A stretch of DNA of 47,417 bases, taken from positions 1 through 47,417 of the forward strand of contig CAIPLT010000014.1 in NCBI GenBank assembly GCA_903865935.1, read 5' to 3'. The notes beneath the pieces were generated by a model. The model did not search any database. It saw only the letters and a program-made list of their open reading frames with translations, and was not told the DNA's origin. Made by a program: the position numbers and the translations under genes. Positions 16,165-26,200 of this stretch are shown in pieces. The first letter of the stretch is position 1. Every line of letters starts with the position of its first letter. Source of the DNA: Caldifarciminota bacterium (lineage in GTDB: Bacteria > Hydrothermota > Tepidihabitantia > Tepidihabitantales > CAIPLT01).

Positions 16165-17292
16165 ATGCACATATTTTTAATATTATTATCTTTAACCGCT
16201 CAAATCGGACCGCCAACTAATATCCAGGTATTTGATACACCAAATGATGCAGGAAAAAGTATCACAATTACCTGGGCACGTAGTCCTGATGATAGTTTAA
16301 TTGATGGTTATCAAATACTGCGTGCGGAAAAAGACCAAATATACAGCCCGGTTACAACGGTTACTAAATTTGAGCATCGCTATCTTGATGAATCAGTCAC
16401 TGATAATAAAGAATATTCTTACCAGGTTAATGCTTACAAATACATCGCGCCTGATACGATGCGTTCGACTCCGGTTACTTCGGCATTGGTTAAAAGCTCT
16501 CCCGAATGGTTTAATACCAACCGTATTAATGTTCTGATTGGAATGATTATCGTTTTCAGTTTAATTCTATATTATATATTTCATGCCCGTCGCGGCAAAA
16601 AACTCTTTATTCGCCGCATTCCCGGTCTTGATGCGGTTGATGAAGCGGTTGGTCGTGCGACTGAAATGGGAAAACCGATTTTATACGTTCCCGGGTTATC
16701 GAGTATCAGCGATGTCGCAACAATTGCTGCCATAAATATTCTCGGTGAAGTGGCAAAAAAGACTGCTCAACATGAAACCACCTTACTTGTCCCGAATCGC
16801 GACCCGATTGTTTATACGGTTTGTCGCGAAGTAGTAAAAGAAGCATATACCAGTGTCGGTCGACCGGATGTATATAAAGCGGATAACATTTTCTTTATTA
16901 CCGATAGCCAGTTTGCTTACGCCGCCGCGGTCAATGGGATTATGGTACGAGAAAAACCCGCGACTAATTTCTTTTTAGGAATGTTTTGGGCAGAATCGCT
17001 GGTTTTAGCTGAAACTGGTGCAACGACCGGTGCAATTCAGATTGCCGGAACTGATTCGATCTTCCAGTTACCATTTTTTATCACTGCCTGTGACTATACT
17101 TTAATCGGTGAAGAGCTATATGCCGCATCTGCATATCTGTCCCGCGAACCGGTACTTTTGGGCTCATTGGTTGGTCAAGACTATGGAAAAGTTGTAATTA
17201 TTGTCATAGTTTTAGTGGCTACCGCACTGATGCTCTTATCCAAGACCTTCCCCGTATTATCCAGTCTAATAAATTTCTTTAGTGTTAACTAA
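16165..17292 (+). CDS. FN3 - transmembrane - DUF6754 protein
   Basis: 375 residues. A short signal-like segment (1-15) is followed by one fibronectin type III domain (about 17-112), a transmembrane helix (about 122-142), then a basic stop-transfer stretch and a roughly 200-residue soluble domain (about 150-345), and a final transmembrane helix (347-372). The soluble domain has the conserved segments ILYVPGLSSISD, LLVPNRDPIVY, ITDSQFAYAAAVNGIMVREK and AETGATTGAIQIAGTDS, which I recognise as DUF6754, a family without known function. The predicted topology puts the FN3 domain outside and DUF6754 in the cytoplasm. AGGAGG inside the end of mazG drives translation. The next three genes follow within 12 bases or overlap, so they probably form one membrane complex. 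Confidence 0.75.
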   Translation: MHIFLILLSLTAQIGPPTNIQVFDTPNDAGKSITITWARSPDDSLIDGYQILRAEKDQIYSPVTTVTKFEHRYLDESVTDNKEYSYQVNAYKYIAPDTMRSTPVTSALVKSSPEWFNTNRINVLIGMIIVFSLILYYIFHARRGKKLFIRRIPGLDAVDEAVGRATEMGKPILYVPGLSSISDVATIAAINILGEVAKKTAQHETTLLVPNRDPIVYTVCREVVKEAYTSVGRPDVYKADNIFFITDSQFAYAAAVNGIMVREKPATNFFLGMFWAESLVLAETGATTGAIQIAGTDSIFQLPFFITACDYTLIGEELYAASAYLSREPVLLGSLVGQDYGKVVIIVIVLVATALMLLSKTFPVLSSLINFFSVN

Positions 17293-17304
17293 TTTGGAGG
17301 AATA

Positions 17305-17931
17305 ATGCAACGAACAATTCCTTTAGCAATTTGTTTTATTATGGGAATATTTATGATGGTCCAATTTTTTGTGCCTCATCCCTCATCTATTGCCTTCTAT
17401 GAAGTGATTCTTAAATGGGTAATACTTATTGGTATATTCGCATTAATCTTGGGTGTGGGAAGTTTAACTATATATCATACAACCAAAATTCGAAGAAAAG
17501 TGCCCGGCTGGACCTTTTCAATAGTTACAATTGTTTCCATGGTTGTAACCGCAGTCATTGGTTTATTCGGCGGAGTTGGACGTGGTTCCTGGTTACAGGT
17601 TATTTTCCAGAATATCTTTGTGCCGGTCAATTCGACGATGTTCTCGATATTAGCATTTTACATGGCATCTGCCGCTTATCGCGCTTTCCGCGCCCGCACA
17701 AAAGAAGCAACAATTCTATTAATTGCCGCATTTATCGTTATGCTTGGTATGGTCCCAATTGGTGCGGCGATATCAAAACGGTTACCAGAACTCGCAGAGT
17801 GGATTTTAACCGTTCCCAATACCGCTGCTAAAAGAGGTATTATTTTCGGCATCGCTTTAGGTAGTATCGCAACATCGCTTAAGATTATTTTAGGAATTGA
17901 ACGTGGTTGGCTCGGCGGGGGGAAACAATGA
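17305..17931 (+). CDS. Polytopic membrane protein of the DUF6754 cluster
   Basis: 208 residues with a strong GGAGG before the ATG. Five or six hydrophobic helices are visible (about residues 4-22, 34-58, 70-92, 108-130, 135-156 and 170-195), with a short basic loop TTKIRRKVPGW. I recognise no domain. It lies 12 bases after the DUF6754 gene and its stop overlaps the next start (ATGATG), so expression is coupled. It is likely an integral partner of the DUF6754 protein. Confidence 0.7.
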   Translation: MQRTIPLAICFIMGIFMMVQFFVPHPSSIAFYEVILKWVILIGIFALILGVGSLTIYHTTKIRRKVPGWTFSIVTIVSMVVTAVIGLFGGVGRGSWLQVIFQNIFVPVNSTMFSILAFYMASAAYRAFRARTKEATILLIAAFIVMLGMVPIGAAISKRLPELAEWILTVPNTAAKRGIIFGIALGSIATSLKIILGIERGWLGGGKQ

Positions 17932-18785
17932 TGAAATTCTTTCAAGCATTAGGAAAAATCGACCGCAAAATAATATTCATAATTTTAGCGGTGGTTATTA
18001 TCATCCCTTTACTCAAGCCATTTGGATTGATTAGTCGCGCGAGCACTCGTGCTGAAGCAATATTTAATGCAGTTGATGCGATTCCACCAGGCAAACCATT
18101 AATGATATCAATTGATTTTGACCCTGGTTCGATGCCCGAATTATATCCAATGCTTACTGCAATTCTCAGACATGCGATGGCAAAAGATGTGAAAGTTGTT
18201 CTGCTCGGGCTTTGGCTCACTGGTATGGGTTTAGGTGAACAAGCTTTAACAACCGTCTCCCATGAATATAATAAGACGTACGGTCAAGACTATGTCTTTT
18301 TAGGCTGGAAATCCGGCGTATTACCAGTCATCTTAGGTATGGGTGAGGACATTAGAAAGGCTTATCCTGCTGACTACTATGGAACCCCCTTAGAATCTTT
18401 ACCAATGATGGCTAATATTAAAAATTATCGTGATATTCCATTCTTTATTTCTTTATCTGCTGGTACTCCTGGTTATGAATCATGGATTGCATATGCCCAG
18501 TCTCGCTATGGTCTAAAAATCGGAGCTGGAGTTACCGCGGTCTCTGCCGCTGATGCTTATCCTTATTTGCAGACTGGTCAATTAACTGGTATGTTAGGTG
18601 GGATGAAGGGTGCATCCGAATATGAGTTTTTAGTTAAACAAAAAGGTTACACTCAACAATTCAGCCCAGCGTCACAAGCAATGGATTCGCAGTCGTTAGC
18701 TCATTTATTAATACTTATCTTAATCGTTATTGGTAATGCCGGATACTTTTTTACTCGTAAGGTAACACGAGGGGAGGGAAAATGA
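17928..18785 (+). CDS. Membrane-anchored alpha/beta-domain protein of the DUF6754 cluster
   Basis: 285 residues. I chose the ATG at 17928 because it overlaps the previous stop and has a G-rich ribosome binding site; a TTG at 17907 is unlikely. One N-terminal helix (about residues 11-31) and one C-terminal helix (about 257-277) frame a soluble domain of about 220 residues. The domain begins GKPLMISIDFDPGSMPEL and includes KVVLLGLWLTGMGLGEQAL, VFLGWKSG and a Gly-rich SLSAGTPGYESW stretch, suggesting a Rossmann-like fold. No catalytic motif is assignable. Its two-helix frame is reminiscent of the DUF6754 protein, so the two may form paired cytoplasmic domains. The stop overlaps the next ATG (ATGA). 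Confidence 0.7.
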   Translation: MMKFFQALGKIDRKIIFIILAVVIIIPLLKPFGLISRASTRAEAIFNAVDAIPPGKPLMISIDFDPGSMPELYPMLTAILRHAMAKDVKVVLLGLWLTGMGLGEQALTTVSHEYNKTYGQDYVFLGWKSGVLPVILGMGEDIRKAYPADYYGTPLESLPMMANIKNYRDIPFFISLSAGTPGYESWIAYAQSRYGLKIGAGVTAVSAADAYPYLQTGQLTGMLGGMKGASEYEFLVKQKGYTQQFSPASQAMDSQSLAHLLILILIVIGNAGYFFTRKVTRGEGK

Positions 18786-19411
18786 ATATATCGCATAGCT
18801 TATGGATTTGGGTTGGTACATTCTTAACATTTTGTATATTTTCTTTCTTATATAAAGATAACCCTCTATATAAATTTGCTGAACATCTCTTTGTTGGTGT
18901 ATCAGTCGGTTATTCAATTGCCATTTCATACCACAATGTCTTATATCCCGATTTAATTGTACCTTTATTTAAACACGGCCAATTGTTATATATTGTTCCT
19001 TTACTATTTGGATTATGTTATTTCGCCCGATTTTTTCCTCAGGTTTCGTGGTTAATACGACTACCAATGGGATTTGTTTTGGGGTTCGGTTCTGGCGCGG
19101 CAATCCCGGCAACACTTCAAGCTAGCGTTATAAAGCAGATTCAAGGTGCGATTTTAACTCCTAATATATTTCAGCGGATTGATTTATTCGCTTGGGCGTT
19201 AATCTCGTTCATTGGACTGATTTGCGTAGTTATCTATTTCTTCTTTTCCAAAGAACGCACAAAATCAACTCGGCTTGCCGCTGAAGGTGGTATAATCTTT
19301 TTAATGGTCGGATTTGGTGCTTCATTCGGTTATACGGTAATGGCACGTATCTCGCTTTTAATTGGTCGTTTCCAATTCTTATTAAGAGACTGGTTGGGAA
19401 TCATACGATAA
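18782..19411 (+). CDS. Polytopic membrane protein, last inner-membrane gene of the DUF6754 cluster
   Basis: 209 residues with GAGGGGAGGG upstream of the ATG, which overlaps the preceding stop. About six hydrophobic helices are present, with a Gly/Ala-rich segment (FVLGFGSGAAIPATLQAS) in the middle that could line a helix-packing or channel region. No known family was recognised. Position and overlap place it in one complex with the three preceding genes. Confidence 0.7.
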   Translation: MNISHSLWIWVGTFLTFCIFSFLYKDNPLYKFAEHLFVGVSVGYSIAISYHNVLYPDLIVPLFKHGQLLYIVPLLFGLCYFARFFPQVSWLIRLPMGFVLGFGSGAAIPATLQASVIKQIQGAILTPNIFQRIDLFAWALISFIGLICVVIYFFFSKERTKSTRLAAEGGIIFLMVGFGASFGYTVMARISLLIGRFQFLLRDWLGIIR

Positions 19412-19446
19412 ATTAAATATTAAAAATTAAAAACACATATGAAAAA

Positions 19447-21039
19447 ATGCGAAAATCTATATTAATTAAAGTTTTTGCATATTTAATATTTGTTTTTAGT
19501 TGTTGGTTTTTGGCATTTAATTTTTGTTCTGCTGCTCCATTAGATAATATACCTACTAATTCGTGGATATACGATGCTATAGATTACTTGAAAACCTCGG
19601 GATATATAAAATCGATTCCTCCAACCAGCAAACCTTGGACCAGGCAAGAAGTTATTAATCTATTAAAATCATCGTCGATTAATAAAACATTTTCCAATGC
19701 ACAAGCAGTTTTCTACATCAATCGATTACTTAGTGAATTTTCTGATGATTTATTAATGGACTTAAAAATTGACAGGAGAAAACCACTTATCGAGATCGAC
19801 TATGGACAAGGAGACCTTTTAGTAAATCCTTATCTTCGGTTTATTCATAGTAAATTGCCTTTCTGGTTAACTCCATACGGCAATAATATTTTCCCGGATA
19901 ATCAAACAGGTACATTTGGTTTAGTATTTAACTTGGACCAAAACTCGAAAATTAGTCTGTATCAAAATTCCGATATAACCTATTTTGTCAAGAAAATCTT
20001 TGATTCTGATTCGACTGATACCCACATTCCCCATGTTCCAGGAACCCGGTTTACACAATCAGTTCAGTATTTATCTCTACAGGAACATGTCCGATTTGAC
20101 ACCAAAGTAGCGTATATCGCGTTCCCGTTATATTTCTTAACTGTTGAATTGGGACGCGATTATCTCTACTTAGGTCCGGGATATCGAAGTTCAGTCTTAT
20201 TATCTGATATTGCACCATCAATGGACCAGATTCAACTCCGCGCAACTGGCAAAACTTATAAGGCGTTATGGTTCTGTTCGGCTTTATCACCCTGGTACTA
20301 TTATCATCGTTTTCTGACCGGACAGAGGATTGAATTTAACCTGGGTAAACATATAAAAATTGGCGGAACCATACAAACAGTTTTCTCTTTCGATTCATTA
20401 CAGACCAAAAGTTTTTGGGGATATCTTAATCCGCTGATTGCTAATTATATGGAAATGCATGAATCCGGTCATGATGATAATTTGTTAGTAGGATTTGATT
20501 TTGTAACTTATATTAAACAGAGTAAGATTTATGGACAGCTTATGATTGATAATTATGAGTTTAATAAAAGACCAACCCGCCCACCTAATGCATATGGTCT
20601 TACGCTCGGTACTTATCTGCCCTGTCACCAATTTGCGATGCGGGCAGAATACTCAAAGATTACTCGCTATACTTATTATCATCGAATATTACATATTGCT
20701 TATGCAAGTTATTCGGTTCCATTGGGACATAGTTTAGGTCCAGATGCAGACGAATTGTTTTTAAGATTTGAATATTATCCAATAAATAAATTAAGGTTGG
20801 ATTTGGTAGCAAGTCTGACTCGACGTGGTGATGGAAATCAGGGGAGTTTAGATAATAAAACCTGGGAAGACGGTGAACCCCGACCAACGACTTTTCCTTC
20901 GAGTCCGGTAGAAAAAATTACCTTGGTCGGTCCAGAAATTTATTATCAACCACGTTTTGATTTAACTGTTCAAGCCGGAGTTTATTATAATAATGATAAA
21001 AAGATAAACTCTTTTCTAAAATTAGAGTATCAGTTATAA
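19447..21039 (+). CDS. Capsule-assembly Wzi-like outer-membrane protein
   Basis: 530 residues with a signal peptide ending around FCSAAP (residue 30). Residues about 35-80 form a small helical region (SWIYDAIDYLKTSGYIK) like the N-terminal part of the Wzi-type capsule assembly family. The remainder is rich in alternating, aromatic-ended beta strands, as in an outer-membrane barrel. The segment ELGRDYLYLGPGYRSSVLLS is typical of this family. Wzi proteins help attach or organise surface polysaccharide at the outer membrane. It lies 35 bases after the DUF6754 cluster with no visible promoter, so it is probably read from the mazG promoter, perhaps linking the cluster to the envelope. No strong ribosome binding site precedes the ATG. 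Confidence 0.7.
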   Translation: MRKSILIKVFAYLIFVFSCWFLAFNFCSAAPLDNIPTNSWIYDAIDYLKTSGYIKSIPPTSKPWTRQEVINLLKSSSINKTFSNAQAVFYINRLLSEFSDDLLMDLKIDRRKPLIEIDYGQGDLLVNPYLRFIHSKLPFWLTPYGNNIFPDNQTGTFGLVFNLDQNSKISLYQNSDITYFVKKIFDSDSTDTHIPHVPGTRFTQSVQYLSLQEHVRFDTKVAYIAFPLYFLTVELGRDYLYLGPGYRSSVLLSDIAPSMDQIQLRATGKTYKALWFCSALSPWYYYHRFLTGQRIEFNLGKHIKIGGTIQTVFSFDSLQTKSFWGYLNPLIANYMEMHESGHDDNLLVGFDFVTYIKQSKIYGQLMIDNYEFNKRPTRPPNAYGLTLGTYLPCHQFAMRAEYSKITRYTYYHRILHIAYASYSVPLGHSLGPDADELFLRFEYYPINKLRLDLVASLTRRGDGNQGSLDNKTWEDGEPRPTTFPSSPVEKITLVGPEIYYQPRFDLTVQAGVYYNNDKKINSFLKLEYQL

Positions 21040-21077
21040 TAAACAAAGATTAAAATTTCAACATAAAGGATAAATTA

Positions 21078-22220
21078 ATGAAAATATACGAATATCAGGC
21101 AAAAGAAATCTTTAGAAATTACAACATACCAACATCTAAGGAAAAAATTGCTTTTTCTTTAGATGAAGCAAAATCCGTAGCAAAAAACTTAACTTTTCCG
21201 ATCGTCGTTAAAGCACAGGTATTAGTTGGCGGACGCGGTAAAGCCGGCGGAGTAAAAATCGCAAAAGATATTAATGAATTAGAATCTCATGTCAAATCGA
21301 TTCTGGGAATGAATATTAAAGGCTTGACTGTAAAAAAAGTCTTACTCGCTGAAACTATTAAGATTGAAGCTGAATATTATGTCGGAATTACGATCGACCG
21401 CGAAAAACAGAGCGCGGTGTTGATTTCATCAGCATCTGGTGGCATGGATATTGAACAGGTTGCTCAGACATCACCCGAGAAAATTCTAACTATCGTGATT
21501 CCATCATTTCTTGGCTTAAAACCATTTCAATCTCGTAATGTTGGCTATCAGCTGTTTAATGATGCGAACTTAGTGAACAACTTCATTAGTATCACAACAA
21601 ACTTAACCCGAATTTTCTTTGATTTGGATTGTTCTCTGGTTGAAATAAATCCTTTGGCACTTTACAGTGTAAACAATGAGAAAAAACTGATAGCGGTTGA
21701 CGCTAAAATCGTATTTGATGATAACGCCTTATTTAAACATCCTGATATGGCGGCGTTGCGCGATATTGAAAGTGAAGAACCGTCAGAGGTTCAAGCTAAA
21801 AAAGCTGATTTGTCGTATGTTAAACTGGATGGCGATGTCGGGTGCGTTGTTAATGGCGCAGGACTTGCTATGGCAACAATGGATTTGATTAAACGTCATG
21901 GCGGTAATCCGGCCAATTTTTTAGATATCGGCGGTTCGTCATCACCGGAAAAAATGCGCGCAGCAATGAAGATTTTGACCGCGGATAAAAATGTTAAAGC
22001 GGTGTTAGTAAATATCTTTGGTGGAATTACAAGATGTGATGACGTTGCTCAGGGTCTTTTATGGGCGATGAAAGAAGAAAATATAGCGCTACCAATAGTA
22101 GCTCGGTTAGTAGGTACTAATCAAGATAAAGCAAAAGCACTTTTGACTGACTCACCAATAACTTTTGCCGAAACAATGACCGATGGTGTCAAAAAAGTTA
22201 TCAAAGCGCTGAAAGGATAG
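21078..22220 (+). CDS. sucC: Succinyl-CoA synthetase beta subunit
   Basis: 380 residues, the normal length. It starts MKIYEYQAKEIF as in SucC, followed by an ATP-grasp domain (KAQVLVGGRGKAGGVK, EINPLAL) and the C-terminal CoA-ligase domain (GAGLAMATMDLIKRHGG, LVNIFGGITRCDDVA). With SucD it converts succinyl-CoA, nucleoside diphosphate and phosphate to succinate, CoA and nucleoside triphosphate in the TCA cycle. AAAGGA precedes the ATG at good spacing. sucD begins six bases after the stop. Only 38 bases separate it from the Wzi-like gene, so it may be part of that transcript. Confidence 0.95.
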   Translation: MKIYEYQAKEIFRNYNIPTSKEKIAFSLDEAKSVAKNLTFPIVVKAQVLVGGRGKAGGVKIAKDINELESHVKSILGMNIKGLTVKKVLLAETIKIEAEYYVGITIDREKQSAVLISSASGGMDIEQVAQTSPEKILTIVIPSFLGLKPFQSRNVGYQLFNDANLVNNFISITTNLTRIFFDLDCSLVEINPLALYSVNNEKKLIAVDAKIVFDDNALFKHPDMAALRDIESEEPSEVQAKKADLSYVKLDGDVGCVVNGAGLAMATMDLIKRHGGNPANFLDIGGSSSPEKMRAAMKILTADKNVKAVLVNIFGGITRCDDVAQGLLWAMKEENIALPIVARLVGTNQDKAKALLTDSPITFAETMTDGVKKVIKALKG

Positions 22221-22226
22221 AATTGT

Positions 22227-23093
22227 ATGGCAATACTTATTAATGAAAATACAAAACTTGTTGTTCAAGGCATAACCGGTCGGGACGGTTCTTTTCATAC
22301 TCAACAGATGATGGAATACGGTACAAAAGTTGTTGCGGGTGTTACACCTGGTAAAGGTGGTTCGGATGTTAATGGAGTACCGGTATTTAATACTGTTCGG
22401 CAAGCAAAAGAAGAAACTTATGCAAACTCATCTATCATTTTTGTGCCAGCGCAATTTGCACCGGACGCTATCTATGAAGCGGTGGATGCGGAAATTGATT
22501 TAATCGTTTGTATTGCCGAAGGAATTCCTACATTAGAAATGGTAAAAATCCTGACTTTTTTAAAAGGTAAAAAGACAAGATTAGTCGGACCAAATTCAGC
22601 GGGTATTATTTCACCTGGTTTATGTAAAGTGGGAATTTTACCCGCATTAGCATTTAAAAAAGGTAAAGTTGGTGTCGTGTCCCGTTCCGGAACCTTGACC
22701 TATGAAATCGCAAGCCACATTACAAAAGCGGGATATGGTGAATCGACTGTAATTGGAATTGGTGGAGACCCAATCATCGGTACAAACTTTGTCGATTGTT
22801 TACAGTTATTCCAAGCAGATAAACAAACAGAGGCGATTGTTATTATTGGCGAAATTGGTGGCACTGATGAAGAAAAAGCAGCTGATTTCATAATTAAAAA
22901 TATGACCAAACCAGTATTTGGATTTATTGCTGGACAGACTGCGCCAGCTGACAAGCGTATGGGACATGCTGGTGCAATAATTGCCGGTGGTAAAGGAACC
23001 GCAAAAGAGAAAATTCAAGCTTTTGAAAAAGCGGGTATCACAGTTATTTACGAACCAGAAGAAATTACTGATAAACTTTCAAAAGTCATGTAA
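22227..23093 (+). CDS. sucD: Succinyl-CoA synthetase alpha subunit
   Basis: 288 residues, normal for SucD. The N-terminal Rossmann CoA-binding domain shows VQGITGRDGSFHTQQM and GVTPGKGG. The phosphohistidine lies in the GHAGAI motif near residue 245, and the SRSGTLTYE and GIGGDP motifs are intact. It pairs with SucC in the cytoplasm. AAAGGA, overlapping the end of sucC, is the ribosome binding site. A perfect 10 bp AT inverted repeat follows the stop by three bases. Confidence 0.95.
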   Translation: MAILINENTKLVVQGITGRDGSFHTQQMMEYGTKVVAGVTPGKGGSDVNGVPVFNTVRQAKEETYANSSIIFVPAQFAPDAIYEAVDAEIDLIVCIAEGIPTLEMVKILTFLKGKKTRLVGPNSAGIISPGLCKVGILPALAFKKGKVGVVSRSGTLTYEIASHITKAGYGESTVIGIGGDPIIGTNFVDCLQLFQADKQTEAIVIIGEIGGTDEEKAADFIIKNMTKPVFGFIAGQTAPADKRMGHAGAIIAGGKGTAKEKIQAFEKAGITVIYEPEEITDKLSKVM

Positions 23094-23096
23094 TAT

Positions 23097-23122
23097 TTAA
23101 ATAATTAATCCAAATTATTTAA
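23097..23122 (+). terminator. AT-only hairpin after sucD, possible weak terminator
   Basis: A perfect 10 bp inverted repeat (23097-23106 with 23113-23122) with a 6-base loop, four bases after the sucD stop. It lacks G-C pairs and a proper T run, so its termination strength is uncertain. Confidence 0.35.
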
Positions 23123-23165
23123 TTTAGACCAAATAATTCAAATATATTTTACTTGTACAAAATCA

Positions 23166-23193
23166 TTGACAAAAAAGATATTAGAGTTATGTT
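23166..23193 (+). promoter_or_regulatory. Promoter of the CARDB/J-domain giant gene
   Basis: TTGACA at 23166-23171, a 16 bp spacer and TATGTT at 23188-23193. The leader is about 23 bases and contains GAGGA at 23213-23217. Confidence 0.6.
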
Positions 23194-23222
23194 TTTATAT
23201 ATATTTTTATTTGAGGAAAAAA

Positions 23223-26200
23223 ATGGCGAAATATAAGTTTTGGGTACTTATGATTATAATATTTTGTCTGTTTCCAATGTCTGCATTCGGACAGTATGTT
23301 AGTTGGATGAGAAGGTATGATGGTCCTGTACATAATACTGGTGAGGCAAGAGCGATGACTGTAGACTTGACTGGTAATGTTTATGTAACAGGGTGTAGTA
23401 TAGGTTCAAGTGGTGATCCGGACTATGAAACAATAAAATATTACCAAGCCGGATCTAATGATGTTGGTGTCGACTCAATTATCTATCCCCCAAGTCAACA
23501 TCTTGTATCTATGCCAATGACACCCTGTGCGCTTGTGAAAAATTTTGGTACAAGCACACAGAATAATTTTGCCGTCGTCTGTTCGATTATTGGACCAGAT
23601 CGAAACGTGAGATATACAAACATTCAAAATGTCCTATCGCTCGCAAGCTACGACACGGTTAGAGTTTATTTCACTTCTTGGACACCAACAATTACAGAAT
23701 CTTGTACCGTTATAATGCAAACTAATCTCCTAGGCGACCAAAATCTTCTCAATGACCGGAAGTCATCTTCAACAGAAATTACATATTCGGTACTCTATTT
23801 GACTGAAGGATTTAATAGTACAGTATTTCCACCTACCGACTGGCAGGATATTGTTATCAATGGTGGTTATTACTGGGAAAGAAAAACATCCAACACAAAT
23901 CCTACTTGTTCGCCTTATGAAGGTTCAGCAATGGCAAGTTTTCAATCGTACGATGCCCCAGCTGATTATATGTCAAGATTGATTTCACCTCCAATCAACT
24001 TAGGTGTTCAATCTAAAACATGCGAATTGAACTTTAATATGTATCACGATCCCGGAGCAGAAGGATCCCCTGATAGTGTAATAATTGAGTATTCAACTGA
24101 TGGTACAAACTTTATTAGAGTTGCTGGTTTTTGTCGCTATGAATCGGGCACCAGCCATTGGTCAGAACATTCGGTTGAACTCGGTATTTTCTCAGACACT
24201 ATCTATATCGGAATATTAGCATATTCCGGTTATGGCAATAATATGAATATTGATCAAGTTCAATTGTATGGAAATTTACCGCCCAACAATGATGTTGGTG
24301 TTGACGAAATAATCTGTCCTTTATCTACCCAACAAGCTGGTGTAGCTATAACGCCAACTGCTCGTATTAAAAATTTCGGTATACTAAATCAAACAAACTT
24401 TCCGGTTGTTTGTTCTATTATTAGTTCAAGTGGTATATTAAGATATACCAATACCCAAAACGTCTCCTCGCTAACATCAAGTGATACTGTTAGAGTAAAT
24501 TTCACAGCTTGGACACCTATGATTGATGAGTTTTGTACGGTCAAAATTAAAACCCTGCTCGGTATTGATGAAAACCAATCTAATGACCAAAAATCTAAAA
24601 CAACCATTATTACTACGGAACAGGTATTCTTATATGAAGATTTTAATGATATTGCATTTCCTCCGTCAGGTTGGCAAAGTATAATTTTAGCAGGAAGCTC
24701 TAATTGGTCACGAAGAACAAGCAATATTGAACCGACCTGTACTCCTTATGAAGGTGCTGCAATGGCAAGTTTTCCCTCTTATTCTTCCCCTGATGGTAGT
24801 ATGGCAAGATTAATATCCCCTGCAATTAACCTTGGCAGTACTCCGATTCCCTGTACCTTAAAATTTGCGATGTACCATGACCCTGGTTATTCGAGTAATC
24901 CAGATAGCGTAAGAGTTGAATATTCAACCGATGGTATAAATTTCAACCGTGTTACTGCACTCCGACGGTATCAGTCTTACGAACGATGGGTTGACCATTC
25001 AGTCTATCTCGGTTCCTTCTCAGGAACGATATATGTCGGATTGGTTGCCTTTTCTGACTATGGTGATAATATAAATATTGATTATATTCGCATGGTTAAA
25101 TTCGAGCAATATCCTAACGATATTGGTGTCGATGCAATAATTCAACCATCATCAAGTCATATAATAAATACTCAGATGACTCCTATCGCACGAATTAAGA
25201 ATTTCGGAACATCAACGCAAACTACATTTCCAGCAGTCTGTTCAATATTTGGGACTGGTGGAATATTAAGATATACTAATACTCAAACTATAACATCGCT
25301 TGCTACCGATGAAACAACCCAAGTCAATTTTACCTCCTGGACACCCACTATAGCCGAACAGTGCACTGTAAAAATGCGAACCAATCTTATAAGTGACCAA
25401 AATCCATATAATAATCTCAAAGATTTGTTGACTGAAGTAACGAGTAATCAGGTAATTTTAACCGAAGGATTTAACGATACTATTTTCCCGCCAACAGGTT
25501 GGCAGAGTGTAATTGTTCAAGGAACGACAAACTGGGAAAGAAAAACTTCCAATCAAAACCCTGATTGCACACCTTATGAAGGCGCTGCAATGGCAAGTTA
25601 TAATTCATACAGTGCAACAAATGGTAGTATGGCAAGATTAATATCACCGCAAATTGCTTTAGGTGGAACTCCTGTCCTCTGCTCATTAAAATTCTTTATG
25701 TATCATGACCCGGGTTATCCCAGCGATTATGGTCCGGATAGTATCATAGTTGAATATTCAACCGATGGGACGACTTTTAATCAGGTGACTACATTCAGAC
25801 GCTATCAACCATTTGAAGGATGGACCGAGCATTCAGTTTATCTCGGAACATTCTCTGGTAATCTTTATCTGGGTTTATTAGCATTCTCCGATTATGGTAA
25901 TAACATGAACATCGACTATGTTCGTGTTTCAAAAACCCTCCCATTATCAAATGATGTTGGTGTTGAAAGAATTGTATCTCCCGGCAATTTACAAATCTCC
26001 AATACTTCAATCACCCCTGTCGCACTGGTAAAAAATTATGGCATTTTCACGCAGACTAATTTTCCTGTGGTCTGTTCAATTTTAGGTTCAAGTGGGGTAT
26101 TAATTAATACCGCTACGGTAACTGTTGGTTTACTTGCATCGTATGATACAGCAAGAGTAACCTTTAACCCCATATTAGTTTCTGATTCAGTTATAACAGT

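Noticed and set aside
23166-23222. TTG start 19 codons upstream for the CARDB giant protein
   Set aside because: The TTG is part of the promoter -35 TTGACA, and the ATG at 23223 gives a proper signal peptide with GAGGA upstream.
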